From the NCBI GenBank assembly GCA_007128755.1, contig SKWV01000470.1:1-8090 (forward strand): a stretch of DNA of 8,090 nt. Reading direction: 5' to 3'. The notes under the pieces were generated by a model. It was not told the DNA's origin. It did no database searches and was given only the letters and a program-made list of their open reading frames with translations. Origin of the DNA: Trueperaceae bacterium. GTDB lineage: Bacteria > Deinococcota > Deinococci > Deinococcales > Trueperaceae. Shown here piece by piece: positions 1 through 6,940 of this stretch. The position numbers and the translations under genes are program-made. Position 1 is the stretch's first letter, and every line of letters starts with the position of its first letter.

Positions 1-503
1 CGTCTCGCGGCGCGGAGATCGGCGCCGCGCAGGTCACAGTCGAGGAAGGTGGTGCCGTAGAGGTCGCTGCGCCGCAGGCTGGCGTCGCGCAGGTCGCAGC
101 GCTCGAAGAGCGCCTCGTGGATCGTGCACCCTTCGAACCGGCGCTTCGCGAGCACGAGGCCGGTGAAGGCGCAGAAGTTGAGGACGCTGTCCTTGGCGTC
201 GAGTCCGAGCGGCCGGTCGACGTCGACCTTGGCGCGCGACCACGCGACGCCGGTGGCGCGGCAGCCCGAGAGCGTGACGCCGCCGAACGACGTCTCCTGC
301 ACGTCGGCGAGGCTCAGGTCGCACGACACCAGGTCGGTGTCGACCAACCGGCAGCGATGGAGGCGGAGCTCGCGCAGGTCGCAGCGCTCGAACACGCAGT
401 CGTCGAACCGGGCGTCGTCGAGCACGCCCTCGAGGCGCAGGTCGACGAAGCGAGCGTGCTCGTAGCGCGCCCCGCTCACGGGGTGATCCTGGCTGGGGCT
501 CAT
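1..503 (-). CDS. Pentapeptide-repeat protein, N-terminal part (cut by window edge)
   Basis: The reverse strand is open from an ATG at 503 to the left edge, giving 167 residues with no stop. It begins MSPSQDHPVSGARYEHARF and is built of five-residue repeats with Leu or Phe at the centre: FDDCVFERCDLRELRLHRC (about residues 35-53), LVSCDLSLADV, then FERCDLRDASLRRSDLYGTTF and LDCDLRGADLRAA near the edge. Such repeats fold into a right-handed quadrilateral beta-helix. Cysteine often precedes the central position. A middle stretch (about residues 82-110, GCRATGVAWSRAKVDVDRPL) breaks the repeat, as in the Qnr/McbG-like and related stand-alone pentapeptide proteins. No signal peptide or membrane segment is seen, so it is probably cytosolic. 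Start: the ATG has GAGG 8 nt upstream and a TACACT box ahead of it. The biochemical role is unknown; gyrase protection is known for some family members but nothing here shows it. It is divergent from the membrane-protein gene. Confidence 0.85.
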   Translation of the reverse strand, partial: MSPSQDHPVSGARYEHARFVDLRLEGVLDDARFDDCVFERCDLRELRLHRCRLVDTDLVSCDLSLADVQETSFGGVTLSGCRATGVAWSRAKVDVDRPLGLDAKDSVLNFCAFTGLVLAKRRFEGCTIHEALFERCDLRDASLRRSDLYGTTFLDCDLRGADLRAAR

Positions 504-523
504 CGCGGGTGCCTCACGGTCCG

Positions 524-529
524 AGTGTA
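524..529 (-). promoter_or_regulatory. Putative -10 box of the pentapeptide-repeat gene
   Basis: Read on the minus strand this is TACACT, ending 20 nt before the ATG at 503. It would start transcription near 517, leaving a short leader that contains the GAGG ribosome-binding site. No convincing -35 is visible. It lies in the 85-bp divergent gap shared with the VTT gene. Confidence 0.4.
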
Positions 530-577
530 CCGGCGCCCCCGGTGTTCGGAGCGTGCGTTCCGAGCGTCTCGGGGCGG

Positions 578-583
578 TAGCCT
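578..583 (+). promoter_or_regulatory. -10 box TAGCCT of a leaderless VTT-protein gene
   Basis: TAGCCT is followed by 5 nt and then the ATG at 589. Transcription would begin at or next to the A of the start codon, and there is no Shine-Dalgarno sequence at normal spacing (GAGG lies 1 nt before ATG, too close). No good -35 is seen, which is common for Deinococcus TANNNT promoters. Confidence 0.5.
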
Positions 584-588
584 GAGGT

Positions 589-1356
589 ATGGGTGCGTTG
601 CCGACGGGACCGATCGCGAGGGCGCAGGGCGTGCGCTGGCGCACGCCGCGGGTCGCCCTGGCGGGGACGCTCTGGCTGCTCGTCGCCGCGCTCGCGTGGC
701 TGGCGACGGGCCGGCACGAGGAGGGGGTCGTCGGCGGCGTCACGTCGCTGCTGGCCCAGGTGGAGGGGCGGAAGGGCGCCCCGTTGATCCTGCTGCTCGC
801 GTTCGTGCTGCGGCCGATCACGCTCCTGCCGGTGACCGTGCTGAGCGCTTTCTGCGGCTTCCTGCTCGGTCCGCTGCTCGGGTTCGCGGTGGCGCTGGTC
901 GCGGTCGTGAGCACATCGTTGATCCCCTACACCTTCACGCGGATGGCGCGCGGTCGACCGCTGCAGCGTCCGCGCTCGGGCTGGCTGGCCATGCTCGCGA
1001 CCCACCCGTTCGAGGCGGTGCTGGCGGCGCGCCTGGCGATGCTCCCCGGCGACCTCGTCGCCATGACGGCTGGGCTGCTACGCGTCCCGGTCGCGCCGTT
1101 CGTGGCCGCGACCGCGATCGGCGGCTCGCCCGGCCTGCTGATCAGCGTCCTGGCGGGGGCGAGCCTGCAGGGCACCTTCCACGCCGGGGGCGGGAGCGTC
1201 GGATGGCCACTGGTGGCGGCGTCGGTGGGCACCCTCGTCGTCAGCCTCGGGATCGCGCGCGCGCTCCGGCGGCGCGTGCAGGGGGAGGACGACGGCCAGC
1301 GTCCGGACGGGGGACCGGGCGAGACGCTCCGACCGAGCGAGATGGCGGCCGGCTGA
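589..1356 (+). CDS. TVP38/TMEM64-like (VTT domain, DedA superfamily) membrane protein
   Basis: 255-residue integral membrane protein. Hydrophobic segments lie at about residues 22-40, 64-84, 86-108, 141-163, 168-190 and 204-224. The family's signature halves are visible: LRPITLLPVTVLSAFCGFLL (74-93), then a Gly/Pro-rich re-entrant stretch GPLLGFAVALVAVV, and in the second half RLAMLPGDLVAMTAGLLRVP (148-167) followed by FVAATAIGGSPGLLISVLAG. Family members are flippase or scramblase-like proteins, or are linked to envelope homeostasis; the substrate here cannot be read from sequence. The C-terminal tail (about 226-255) is hydrophilic, basic then acidic, probably cytoplasmic. Start: the ATG at 589 fits a leaderless TAGCCT-N5-ATG arrangement and gives a basic N-terminus (RWRTPR) before the first segment. 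It sits alone, divergent from the pentapeptide gene and convergent with the YciI gene. Confidence 0.85.
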   Translation: MGALPTGPIARAQGVRWRTPRVALAGTLWLLVAALAWLATGRHEEGVVGGVTSLLAQVEGRKGAPLILLLAFVLRPITLLPVTVLSAFCGFLLGPLLGFAVALVAVVSTSLIPYTFTRMARGRPLQRPRSGWLAMLATHPFEAVLAARLAMLPGDLVAMTAGLLRVPVAPFVAATAIGGSPGLLISVLAGASLQGTFHAGGGSVGWPLVAASVGTLVVSLGIARALRRRVQGEDDGQRPDGGPGETLRPSEMAAG

Positions 1357-1392
1357 AGGGGCGACGCTGATTCGGGGGGCAGAAACGGAACG

Positions 1393-1410
1393 AGCGCCCT
1401 CTCGGGCGCT
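1393..1410. terminator. Hairpin terminator between convergent VTT and YciI genes
   Basis: AGCGCCC, loop TCTC, GGGCGCT: a perfect 7-bp GC-rich stem with a 4-nt loop, 37 bp after the VTT stop. No T tract follows on the plus strand. On the minus strand the stem is followed by the pyrimidine-rich run CGTTCCGTTTCTG, so it suits termination of the YciI transcript better, though it may act in both directions. Confidence 0.55.
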
Positions 1411-1421
1411 GTTAGGGAGAA

Positions 1422-1437
1422 GCATACCGCGGTATGC
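1422..1437. repeat. 16-bp perfect palindrome GCATACCGCGGTATGC
   Basis: A loopless perfect inverted repeat 11 bp beyond the hairpin at 1393-1410. It has no spacer, so it resembles a dimeric protein-binding site more than an RNA terminator. No gene starts next to it. Its role is unknown; a second terminator arm or a dispersed repeat are alternatives. Confidence 0.6.
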
Positions 1438-1568
1438 AGCATTCGTCAAGACGTTGCGCCCGAGCCGGCAGAACCGACGTCGAGACCGTCATTCTCGCCG
1501 CCGTGACGCTCCGATCCGGGGCGGGAACGCTCCGCGCGGAGGGCCCTGCGCAGGAGCTCGCCCGCCGT
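1438..1568. other. Non-coding part of the VTT-YciI convergent gap
   Basis: No supported gene on either strand. It holds two further loopless palindromes, CTCCGCGCGGAG (1530-1541) and CCTGCGCAGG (1545-1554), which could form part of the 3' end structure of the YciI transcript. Open frames crossing this stretch are antisense shadows of neighbouring genes. Confidence 0.4.
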
Positions 1569-1590
1569 GCGGTGCTCAGGCGGTGCTCAG
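1569..1590. repeat. 11-bp direct tandem duplication at the YciI stop codon
   Basis: GCGGTGCTCAG occurs twice head to tail (1569-1579 and 1580-1590). The copy nearer the gene contains the YciI stop (TGA on the minus strand, 1589-1587), so the stop-codon sequence is duplicated. It is probably a replication-slippage duplication. Confidence 0.7.
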
Positions 1591-1871
1591 ATGGCGCGCC
1601 TGAACGGGTGGATCTCGTACGTCTGCCAGACGCCCGCCGTGCTGTAGACGTCGGCCTCGACCAGCGCCCTCGCGGCGGCCTCGTCCTCGGCCTCGAGGAG
1701 GACCATCGAGCCGATCATGGTGCCGTCGCCGTCGAGCATGGCGCCGCCGACGCTCATGCGGCCGTCGGCGGCGAGCGCGCGGGCGCCCTCGAGGTGCCGG
1801 TCGCGGACCGCCTGGCGGCGTGCTGGTGCGTCCGCGTCCGTGCCGTCGCGTGCGATGATGAGCCAGAGCAT
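1587..1871 (-). CDS. YciI-family protein
   Basis: 94-residue small cytosolic protein of the YciI family (ferredoxin-like alpha/beta fold, dimeric). It opens MLWLIIARDGTDA, the usual first strand, then has an Arg-rich helix with RDRHLEGARALAADGRM; H26 is the conserved histidine thought to lie in the active-site pocket. The central GGAMLDGDGTMIGSMVLLEA and C-terminal ALVEADVYSTAGVWQTYEIHPF follow the family pattern, with ADVYSTAGVW replacing the common ADPY-type motif. The length is normal for the family. No reaction is established for most members. Start: the ATG at 1871 has a strong AGGAGG (minus strand, 1885-1880) 8 nt upstream. The gene is monocistronic, divergent from dnaK with 283 bp between starts, and convergent with the VTT gene. 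Confidence 0.88.
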   Translation of the reverse strand: MLWLIIARDGTDADAPARRQAVRDRHLEGARALAADGRMSVGGAMLDGDGTMIGSMVLLEAEDEAAARALVEADVYSTAGVWQTYEIHPFRRAI

Positions 1872-1903
1872 GGCTGGTGCCTCCTGGGTGGGGTTCGGCC
1901 CTC

Positions 1904-1909
1904 AGGCTA
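1904..1909 (-). promoter_or_regulatory. Possible -10 box of the YciI gene
   Basis: Minus-strand TAGCCT, the same hexamer as the VTT -10, would start transcription near 1897 and give a leader of about 26 nt that includes the AGGAGG site at 1885-1880. No clear -35 accompanies it, so this is a weak call. Confidence 0.3.
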
Positions 1910-1968
1910 CGGCATGCTCGCCCCTCGGGATCACCGACCCGAAGCGTTTCGTGCGCGATCATCCATAA

Positions 1969-1989
1969 CTTGATACGAAGGCACTCAGA
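1969..1989. promoter_or_regulatory. HAIR-like (HspR) operator upstream of dnaK
   Basis: CTTGATA-N7-ACTCAGA matches the HspR-associated inverted repeat CTTGAGT-N7-ACTCAAG at 10 of 14 positions, with the exact 7-bp spacer, and ends 4 bp before the -35 box. HspR is a MerR-type repressor that uses DnaK as co-repressor in actinobacteria and acts in Deinococcus. The outer CTTGA and inner ACTCA are intact; the mismatches are at the last two bases of each arm. Binding is inferred; hspR itself is not in this window. Confidence 0.5.
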
Positions 1990-1993
1990 TCCG

Positions 1994-2022
1994 TTGACAA
2001 CAGTCGCGAGCGCTGCTAGACT
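1994..2022 (+). promoter_or_regulatory. Sigma-70-type promoter of the dnaK operon
   Basis: TTGACA (1994-1999, perfect -35), 17-bp spacer, TAGACT (2017-2022, good -10). It is the best promoter in the window and lies in its most AT-rich stretch. The predicted start is near 2029, about 126 nt before the dnaK ATG. Confidence 0.85.
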
Positions 2023-2033
2023 CTCGAGCAGCG
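2011..2033. promoter_or_regulatory. Dyad over the dnaK -10 and transcription start, candidate operator
   Basis: CGCTGCT (2011-2017), 9-bp spacer, AGCAGCG (2027-2033): perfect 7-bp arms straddling the -10 box and predicted +1. Only the right arm would be transcribed, so it should act as DNA rather than as an RNA hairpin. The N9 spacer equals that of CIRCE, but the arms do not match the CIRCE sequence, so HrcA binding is not supported. Confidence 0.45.
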
Positions 2034-2154
2034 AAAGACGCGGTCCGTGCCCACAGCGGCGCGTGCCTCGCGTCGATCGACGTCGCGATCACCCCCGTGG
2101 AGCGGGTCCAGAAGCCAATCACCGGGCCATGCGACGTCGGAAGGAGAGCACATC
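2029..2154 (+). promoter_or_regulatory. Long 5' leader of dnaK with ribosome-binding site
   Basis: About 125 nt of GC-rich leader. It contains a 12-bp palindrome CGTCGATCGACG (2071-2082), which could fold, and ends with AAGGAG (2141-2146) 8 nt before the ATG at 2155. No credible leader peptide is seen. I recognise no known riboswitch or thermometer class. Confidence 0.45.
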
Positions 2155-4055
<1,901 letters not shown>

Positions 4056-4059
<4 letters not shown>

Positions 4060-4685
4060 GCCCCATGATCGACGATCGCGACGATGCCGGAACGAACGAT
4101 CGCGACGAAGCGAGCATGGCTGATCGCGACGACGCGAGCACCGACGGCGTGGTCCCCGATCACGCCGCCCAAGACGCCCCGATCGAGGAGGTCGACGTGC
4201 TGCGACGAGAGCTGGGACGGGTCCACGAGGCACTCGAAGCCGCCCGCATCGAGATCGAGGAGCTCAAGGACCGCGCGCTGCGCGCGCGGGCGGATCTCGA
4301 GAACGCCAGGCGCCGCGCCGGCGGCGAGGTGGACCGGGCGCGCGAGGCGGGGCTCGATTCGGCCCTCACGCCCGTCCTCACCGTCTACGACGACCTCGGC
4401 CGCGCGCTCCAGGCGGCCGAGAGCGGCGATCCGGCGGCGATCGTGCCGGGCGTGCGCGCCGTGCGCGACTCCCTCGAGCGCAAGCTCGCGGCGCTCGGCG
4501 TGGAGCGCGTCGGCAGCGTCGGCGAACCGTTCGACCCGGATCGCCACGAGGCCCTCACGACCGTGCCGGCCCAGGGCGACGCGCAGCCGGGCACCATCGC
4601 CGACGTGTTCGAGGCGGGCTTCGTCCGCCACGAGCGCCTGATCCGTCCCGCCCGCGTGGTCGTGTACGAGGACGAGCGAAGCTGA
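4056..4685 (+). CDS. grpE: GrpE nucleotide-exchange factor
   Basis: 209-residue co-chaperone that dimerises and speeds ADP release from DnaK. The acidic disordered N-terminus (about 1-40) contains three eight-residue repeats. A long heptad-rich helix, EVDVLRRELGRVHEALEAAR through RADLENARRRAGGEVDRAR (about 43-93), forms the dimer coiled coil. A second helical part, LTPVLTVYDDLGRALQAAES, follows, and then the beta-wing: PFDPDRHEALTTVP, GTIADVFEAGFVRHERLIRPARVVV. All are family hallmarks. Start: GTG at 4056 overlaps the dnaK TGA by 4 nt (GTGA), the usual coupled arrangement; ATG at 4065 (206 aa) is equally possible. Neither has a clear Shine-Dalgarno, so translation is probably coupled to dnaK. 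dnaJ follows after 53 bp. Confidence 0.95.
4074..4145 (+). repeat. Three 24-bp in-frame tandem repeats in grpE
   Basis: Units start at 4074, 4098 and 4122, each opening GATCGCGACGA. They encode DRDDAGTN, DRDEASMA and DRDDASTD. The copies differ mainly in their last third. They fall in the acidic tail before the coiled coil, a region of GrpE that is not conserved. Confidence 0.85.
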
Positions 4686-4692
4686 GCGCGAC

Positions 4693-4717
4693 GGGGCGGC
4701 GCCCAGGCGCCCTCCCC
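4693..4717 (+). other. Hairpin in the grpE-dnaJ gap
   Basis: GGGG (4693-4696) with CCCC (4714-4717) outside, and GGCG (4698-4701) with CGCC (4708-4711) inside, separated by small bulges and closing on a 6-nt loop. It ends 8 nt before the CGGAGG site of dnaJ. It could be a processing or attenuation point that lowers dnaJ relative to dnaK and grpE, or simply a by-product of GC-rich sequence. Confidence 0.35.
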
Positions 4718-4738
4718 GGTCGTGCCGGAGGCTGAGCC

Positions 4739-5656
4739 ATGGCGGCGTACAAGGACTACTACCAGATCCTCGGGGTCCCCCGGAGTGCCGACGAGAAGCA
4801 GGTGCGCGCGGCGTTCCGGAAGCTCGCGGCCAAGCATCACCCGGACCGCAACCCGAACGACCCGGGCGCCGAGGATCGCTTCAAGGAGGTCAACGAGGCC
4901 TACACGGTGCTCTCCGACCCCGAGAAGCGCAGCGTGTACGACCAGTACGGCCATACCGGGGCGCCTCCGCCGCCCCCGCCCGGCGGTGGCGGGCGCGGCC
5001 GCACGGTGTTCACCACGGCCGGCGGCGCCGACGCGGAGGAGTTCAGCGACTTCTTCCGCACCCTCTTCGGCGGGTCGTTCGGCGGCGGGGGTGTGACCTT
5101 CGGCGATCCCATGGGGGGATTCGGCACCACGGGCCGCGTCACGCGTTCCGGGCGTCCCGGGGTGGAGGCGCGCCGGCCGCCCGGTGCCGAGGCGACGCTC
5201 GAGATCGACGTGGCCGACGCCTACCTTGGCGGCGTCCGCACGCTGCGCCTGAACGGGACGACGCTCGACGTCACCCTCCCGGCCGGCGTGCGCGACGGCG
5301 CGCGCCTGCGGCTGCGCGGCCAGGCGCCCGATGGGGGCGACCTCATCCTGCGCATCCGGCACCGACCGCACCCGCGTTACCGGCTCGAGGGCGACACCGT
5401 CCACGTGCGCGTCGACGTGCCCGACCACCTCGCGGTGCTGGGCGGTGACGTGCGCGTCCCCACGCTCGACGGCGACGTCGAGATGCGGCTCCCGGCCGGG
5501 AGCCAGACGGGGCGGCGCCTGCGGCTGCGAGGCCGCGGCTGGCCTCGGCCCGACGGCACGCGGGGCGACGCGCAGGCCGAGGTGCGGGTGGTGGTGCCGA
5601 CGACCGTGACGGACGAGCAGCGGGAGCTCTACGAGCGTCTCCGCGACCTCGCGTAG
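4739..5656 (+). CDS. dnaJ: DnaJ-type J-domain co-chaperone without zinc finger
   Basis: 305-residue Hsp40 that stimulates the DnaK ATPase and delivers substrates. The J domain spans about 4-70 (KDYYQILGVPRSADEKQVRA) with the HPD catalytic loop at 34-36 (KHHPDRNPNDPGAEDRFKEV). A run of six prolines (76-81), then a Gly-rich/Phe-containing region (82-141, EEFSDFFRTLFGGSFGGGG) follow. The two C-terminal beta-barrel substrate domains come next (about 143-305, ATLEIDVADAYLGGVRTLRL, LPAGVRDGARLRLRGQ, PHPRYRLEGDTVHVRVDVPD). There is no CXXCXGXG repeat, so it is type II/CbpA-like; Thermus DnaJ has the same layout, including the proline linker. Start: ATG at 4739 with CGGAGG 7 nt upstream. As third gene of the dnaK operon it is taken as the main DnaJ rather than an accessory CbpA. 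Confidence 0.95.
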   Translation: MAAYKDYYQILGVPRSADEKQVRAAFRKLAAKHHPDRNPNDPGAEDRFKEVNEAYTVLSDPEKRSVYDQYGHTGAPPPPPPGGGGRGRTVFTTAGGADAEEFSDFFRTLFGGSFGGGGVTFGDPMGGFGTTGRVTRSGRPGVEARRPPGAEATLEIDVADAYLGGVRTLRLNGTTLDVTLPAGVRDGARLRLRGQAPDGGDLILRIRHRPHPRYRLEGDTVHVRVDVPDHLAVLGGDVRVPTLDGDVEMRLPAGSQTGRRLRLRGRGWPRPDGTRGDAQAEVRVVVPTTVTDEQRELYERLRDLA

Positions 5657-5684
5657 CTCACGGTCGAAGGGCGCGCCACCGCGT

Positions 5685-5701
5685 GCATCCCCACAGGATG
5701 T
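5685..5701 (+). terminator. Weak hairpin after dnaJ
   Basis: CATCC (5686-5690), loop CCACA, GGATG (5696-5700), extendable by a G-U pair, 29 nt past the dnaJ stop. There is no T tract and the stem is short. It is a possible operon end because the next gene appears to have its own promoter, but the evidence is slight. Confidence 0.25.
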
Positions 5702-5753
5702 CGTGCTGGACGGCGGTGTGACGCCTGCACTTGACGGCAGCTTCTAGGGGGTG

Positions 5754-5781
5754 TCGACGGCTCGGTTCGCTCTGGTAGGCT
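5754..5781 (+). promoter_or_regulatory. Leaderless promoter of the PPIase gene
   Basis: TCGACG (5754-5759, 4 of 6 to the -35 consensus), 16-bp spacer, TAGGCT (5776-5781), then 5 nt to the ATG at 5787. It decides the start: the in-frame GTG at 5751 would lie upstream of the promoter and would add 12 residues ahead of an already adequate signal peptide. Confidence 0.5.
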
Positions 5782-5786
5782 GCCGC

Positions 5787-6845
5787 ATGCTCAAGCCCAC
5801 CGCGTTCCGCGAGTCCCCCTCACGACCGATCCGCCTTCAGTACGGAGCGTCCCTGACGCTGTTCCTCATGCTCGCCCTCGCCCTCGGCGGCGCGTCGGCG
5901 CAGTCCGAGGCGCCGACGCCGGCCATGCGGCAAGCCGCCGGCAGCGACCCGGTGCTCGTGCAACTCGGGTCCACCCGCGAGCGGGCGAGCTTCGTGATGG
6001 AGCGCTTCGAGATCGCGGTCCGCGGCGTCGCCTCGAGCCAGGGCCTCACCTACGACAGGGACCTGCTCGAGCAGCTCTACGGCTTCCTGCCGACCTTCCT
6101 CGATCAGCGCGCCACCGAGCTCGTGCTCATGGCGCAGGCCCGGGCACGCGGCATCGAGGTCGACGAAACCGAGATCGACGCCATCGTCGAGCGGGTCCGC
6201 GCGAACGTCGGTGACGCCGACGCCTTCGCTCAGGTCATGGCCGACGCCGGCTTCACCGGCGAGCCCCAGCTGCGGGTGCTCGTCCGCGAGACCGAGCTCG
6301 TGCAGCGCGCCCTCGAGGCCATCCGCGCCTCCGTCGTCGTGACCGCCGACGAGGTGACCATCGCCTACCACGCTCAGCGCCTGCGCTTCACCGCGCCCGC
6401 CGAGTCGTGCTCGCGCCACATCCTCGTCGACGAGGAAGCGCTCGCGTGGGAGCTGCTCGAGCAGCTCGAGGCCGGTGCCGACTTCGCCGAGCTCGCCCGC
6501 GCCTCCTCGACCGACAGCGGCTCAGCGGTGCGCGGCGGTGAGCTCGGTTGCCTGCGCCAGGGGCTGACGGTCCCCGAGTTCGACGAGGCCCTGTTCGCCT
6601 CCGAGCTCGACGTGTACGTCGGACCGGTCGCGACGCAGTTCGGCTATCACCTGATCCAGGTGTACGACATGCGGCCCGCGCGCGTGCGCGCCCTCGACGA
6701 GGTGCGGGGCGAGCTCGAGCAGGAGCTGCGCGCGGAGCGCGCCGAGGCCGTGCTCGCGGCGATCATCGCGTCGTCGGGCGTCCAGGTCTTCCCGCACTTC
6801 ATCCCACCGCTCGACCTGGCGCTGGACGAAGACGCGGGCGCCTGA
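5787..6845 (+). CDS. Secreted parvulin-type peptidyl-prolyl cis-trans isomerase (SurA/PpiC-like)
   Basis: 352-residue exported foldase. The N-terminus has a basic stretch (R8-R16), a hydrophobic core (about 22-35, SLTLFLMLALALGG) and a likely signal-peptidase I site ASA|Q at 38/39. There is no lipobox cysteine. Residues about 60-200 are helical, SurA-N-like (FEIAVRGV, TFLDQRATELVLMAQARARG, ETEIDAIVERVRANVGD), a chaperone-like substrate-binding part. The parvulin domain is about 203-298: SRHILV with H211, ADFAELARASSTDSGSAVRG, GGELGCLRQG, VPEFDEALF, and FGYHLIQVYD with H288. Two cysteines, C208 and C255, sit at parvulin positions that could form a disulfide outside the cell. A helical tail ends the protein. 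It likely assists folding of envelope or secreted proteins. It follows dnaJ by 130 bp with its own promoter and is convergent with pdxH. Confidence 0.88.
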   Translation: MLKPTAFRESPSRPIRLQYGASLTLFLMLALALGGASAQSEAPTPAMRQAAGSDPVLVQLGSTRERASFVMERFEIAVRGVASSQGLTYDRDLLEQLYGFLPTFLDQRATELVLMAQARARGIEVDETEIDAIVERVRANVGDADAFAQVMADAGFTGEPQLRVLVRETELVQRALEAIRASVVVTADEVTIAYHAQRLRFTAPAESCSRHILVDEEALAWELLEQLEAGADFAELARASSTDSGSAVRGGELGCLRQGLTVPEFDEALFASELDVYVGPVATQFGYHLIQVYDMRPARVRALDEVRGELEQELRAERAEAVLAAIIASSGVQVFPHFIPPLDLALDEDAGA

Positions 6846-6853
6846 GCGCGACA

Positions 6854-6889
6854 GGCCCCCGGGCTCCCCAGCGAGCGGGTCCGGGGGCC
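6854..6889. terminator. Strong hairpin terminator after the PPIase gene
   Basis: GGCCCCCGG (6854-6862) pairs with CCGGGGGCC (6881-6889); the stem can extend inward by about four pairs including G-U, leaving a loop near CCCAGCGAGC. It begins 8 nt after the PPIase stop. Neither strand has a T tract. Its position between convergent genes suggests a bidirectional stop. Confidence 0.65.
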
Positions 6890-6907
6890 ACCGCCGGCAG
6901 GCACGGC

Positions 6908-6940
6908 CGCGGGAGTGCCCGCGTCGCGCCTACGGCGCGA
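6908..6940. terminator. Two adjacent hairpins at the pdxH 3' end
   Basis: CGCGGG-AGTG-CCCGCG (6908-6923) is followed at once by TCGCGCC-TAC-GGCGCGA (6924-6940). The second stem contains the pdxH stop codon (TAG on the minus strand, 6932-6930) in its loop and arm. With the stem at 6854-6889 they make three hairpins in 87 bp. Confidence 0.5.

Noticed and set aside
117..1370. 417-codon plus-strand frame across the pentapeptide gene and the VTT gene
   Set aside because: It runs antisense to one well-supported gene and out of frame with the other; the product is Arg/Ala-rich without domains and would cross the divergent promoter region.
1434..1973. 179-codon plus-strand frame opposite the YciI gene
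   Set aside because: It is a shadow of the YciI gene in a GC-rich genome, with no recognised motif; it does start beside the 16-bp palindrome, but has no ribosome-binding site.
2011..2033. CIRCE element at the dnaK promoter
   Set aside because: The 9-bp spacer fits but the arms (CGCTGCT/AGCAGCG) do not match TTAGCACTC/GAGTGCTAA, so HrcA control is not supported.
5685..5701. The hairpin after dnaJ as a definite operon terminator
   Set aside because: Five base pairs, no T tract; kept only as a low-confidence feature.
5751..5786. GTG at 5751 as start of the PPIase
   Set aside because: It lies upstream of the TCGACG/TAGGCT promoter and lacks a ribosome-binding site; the ATG at 5787 already gives a complete signal peptide.
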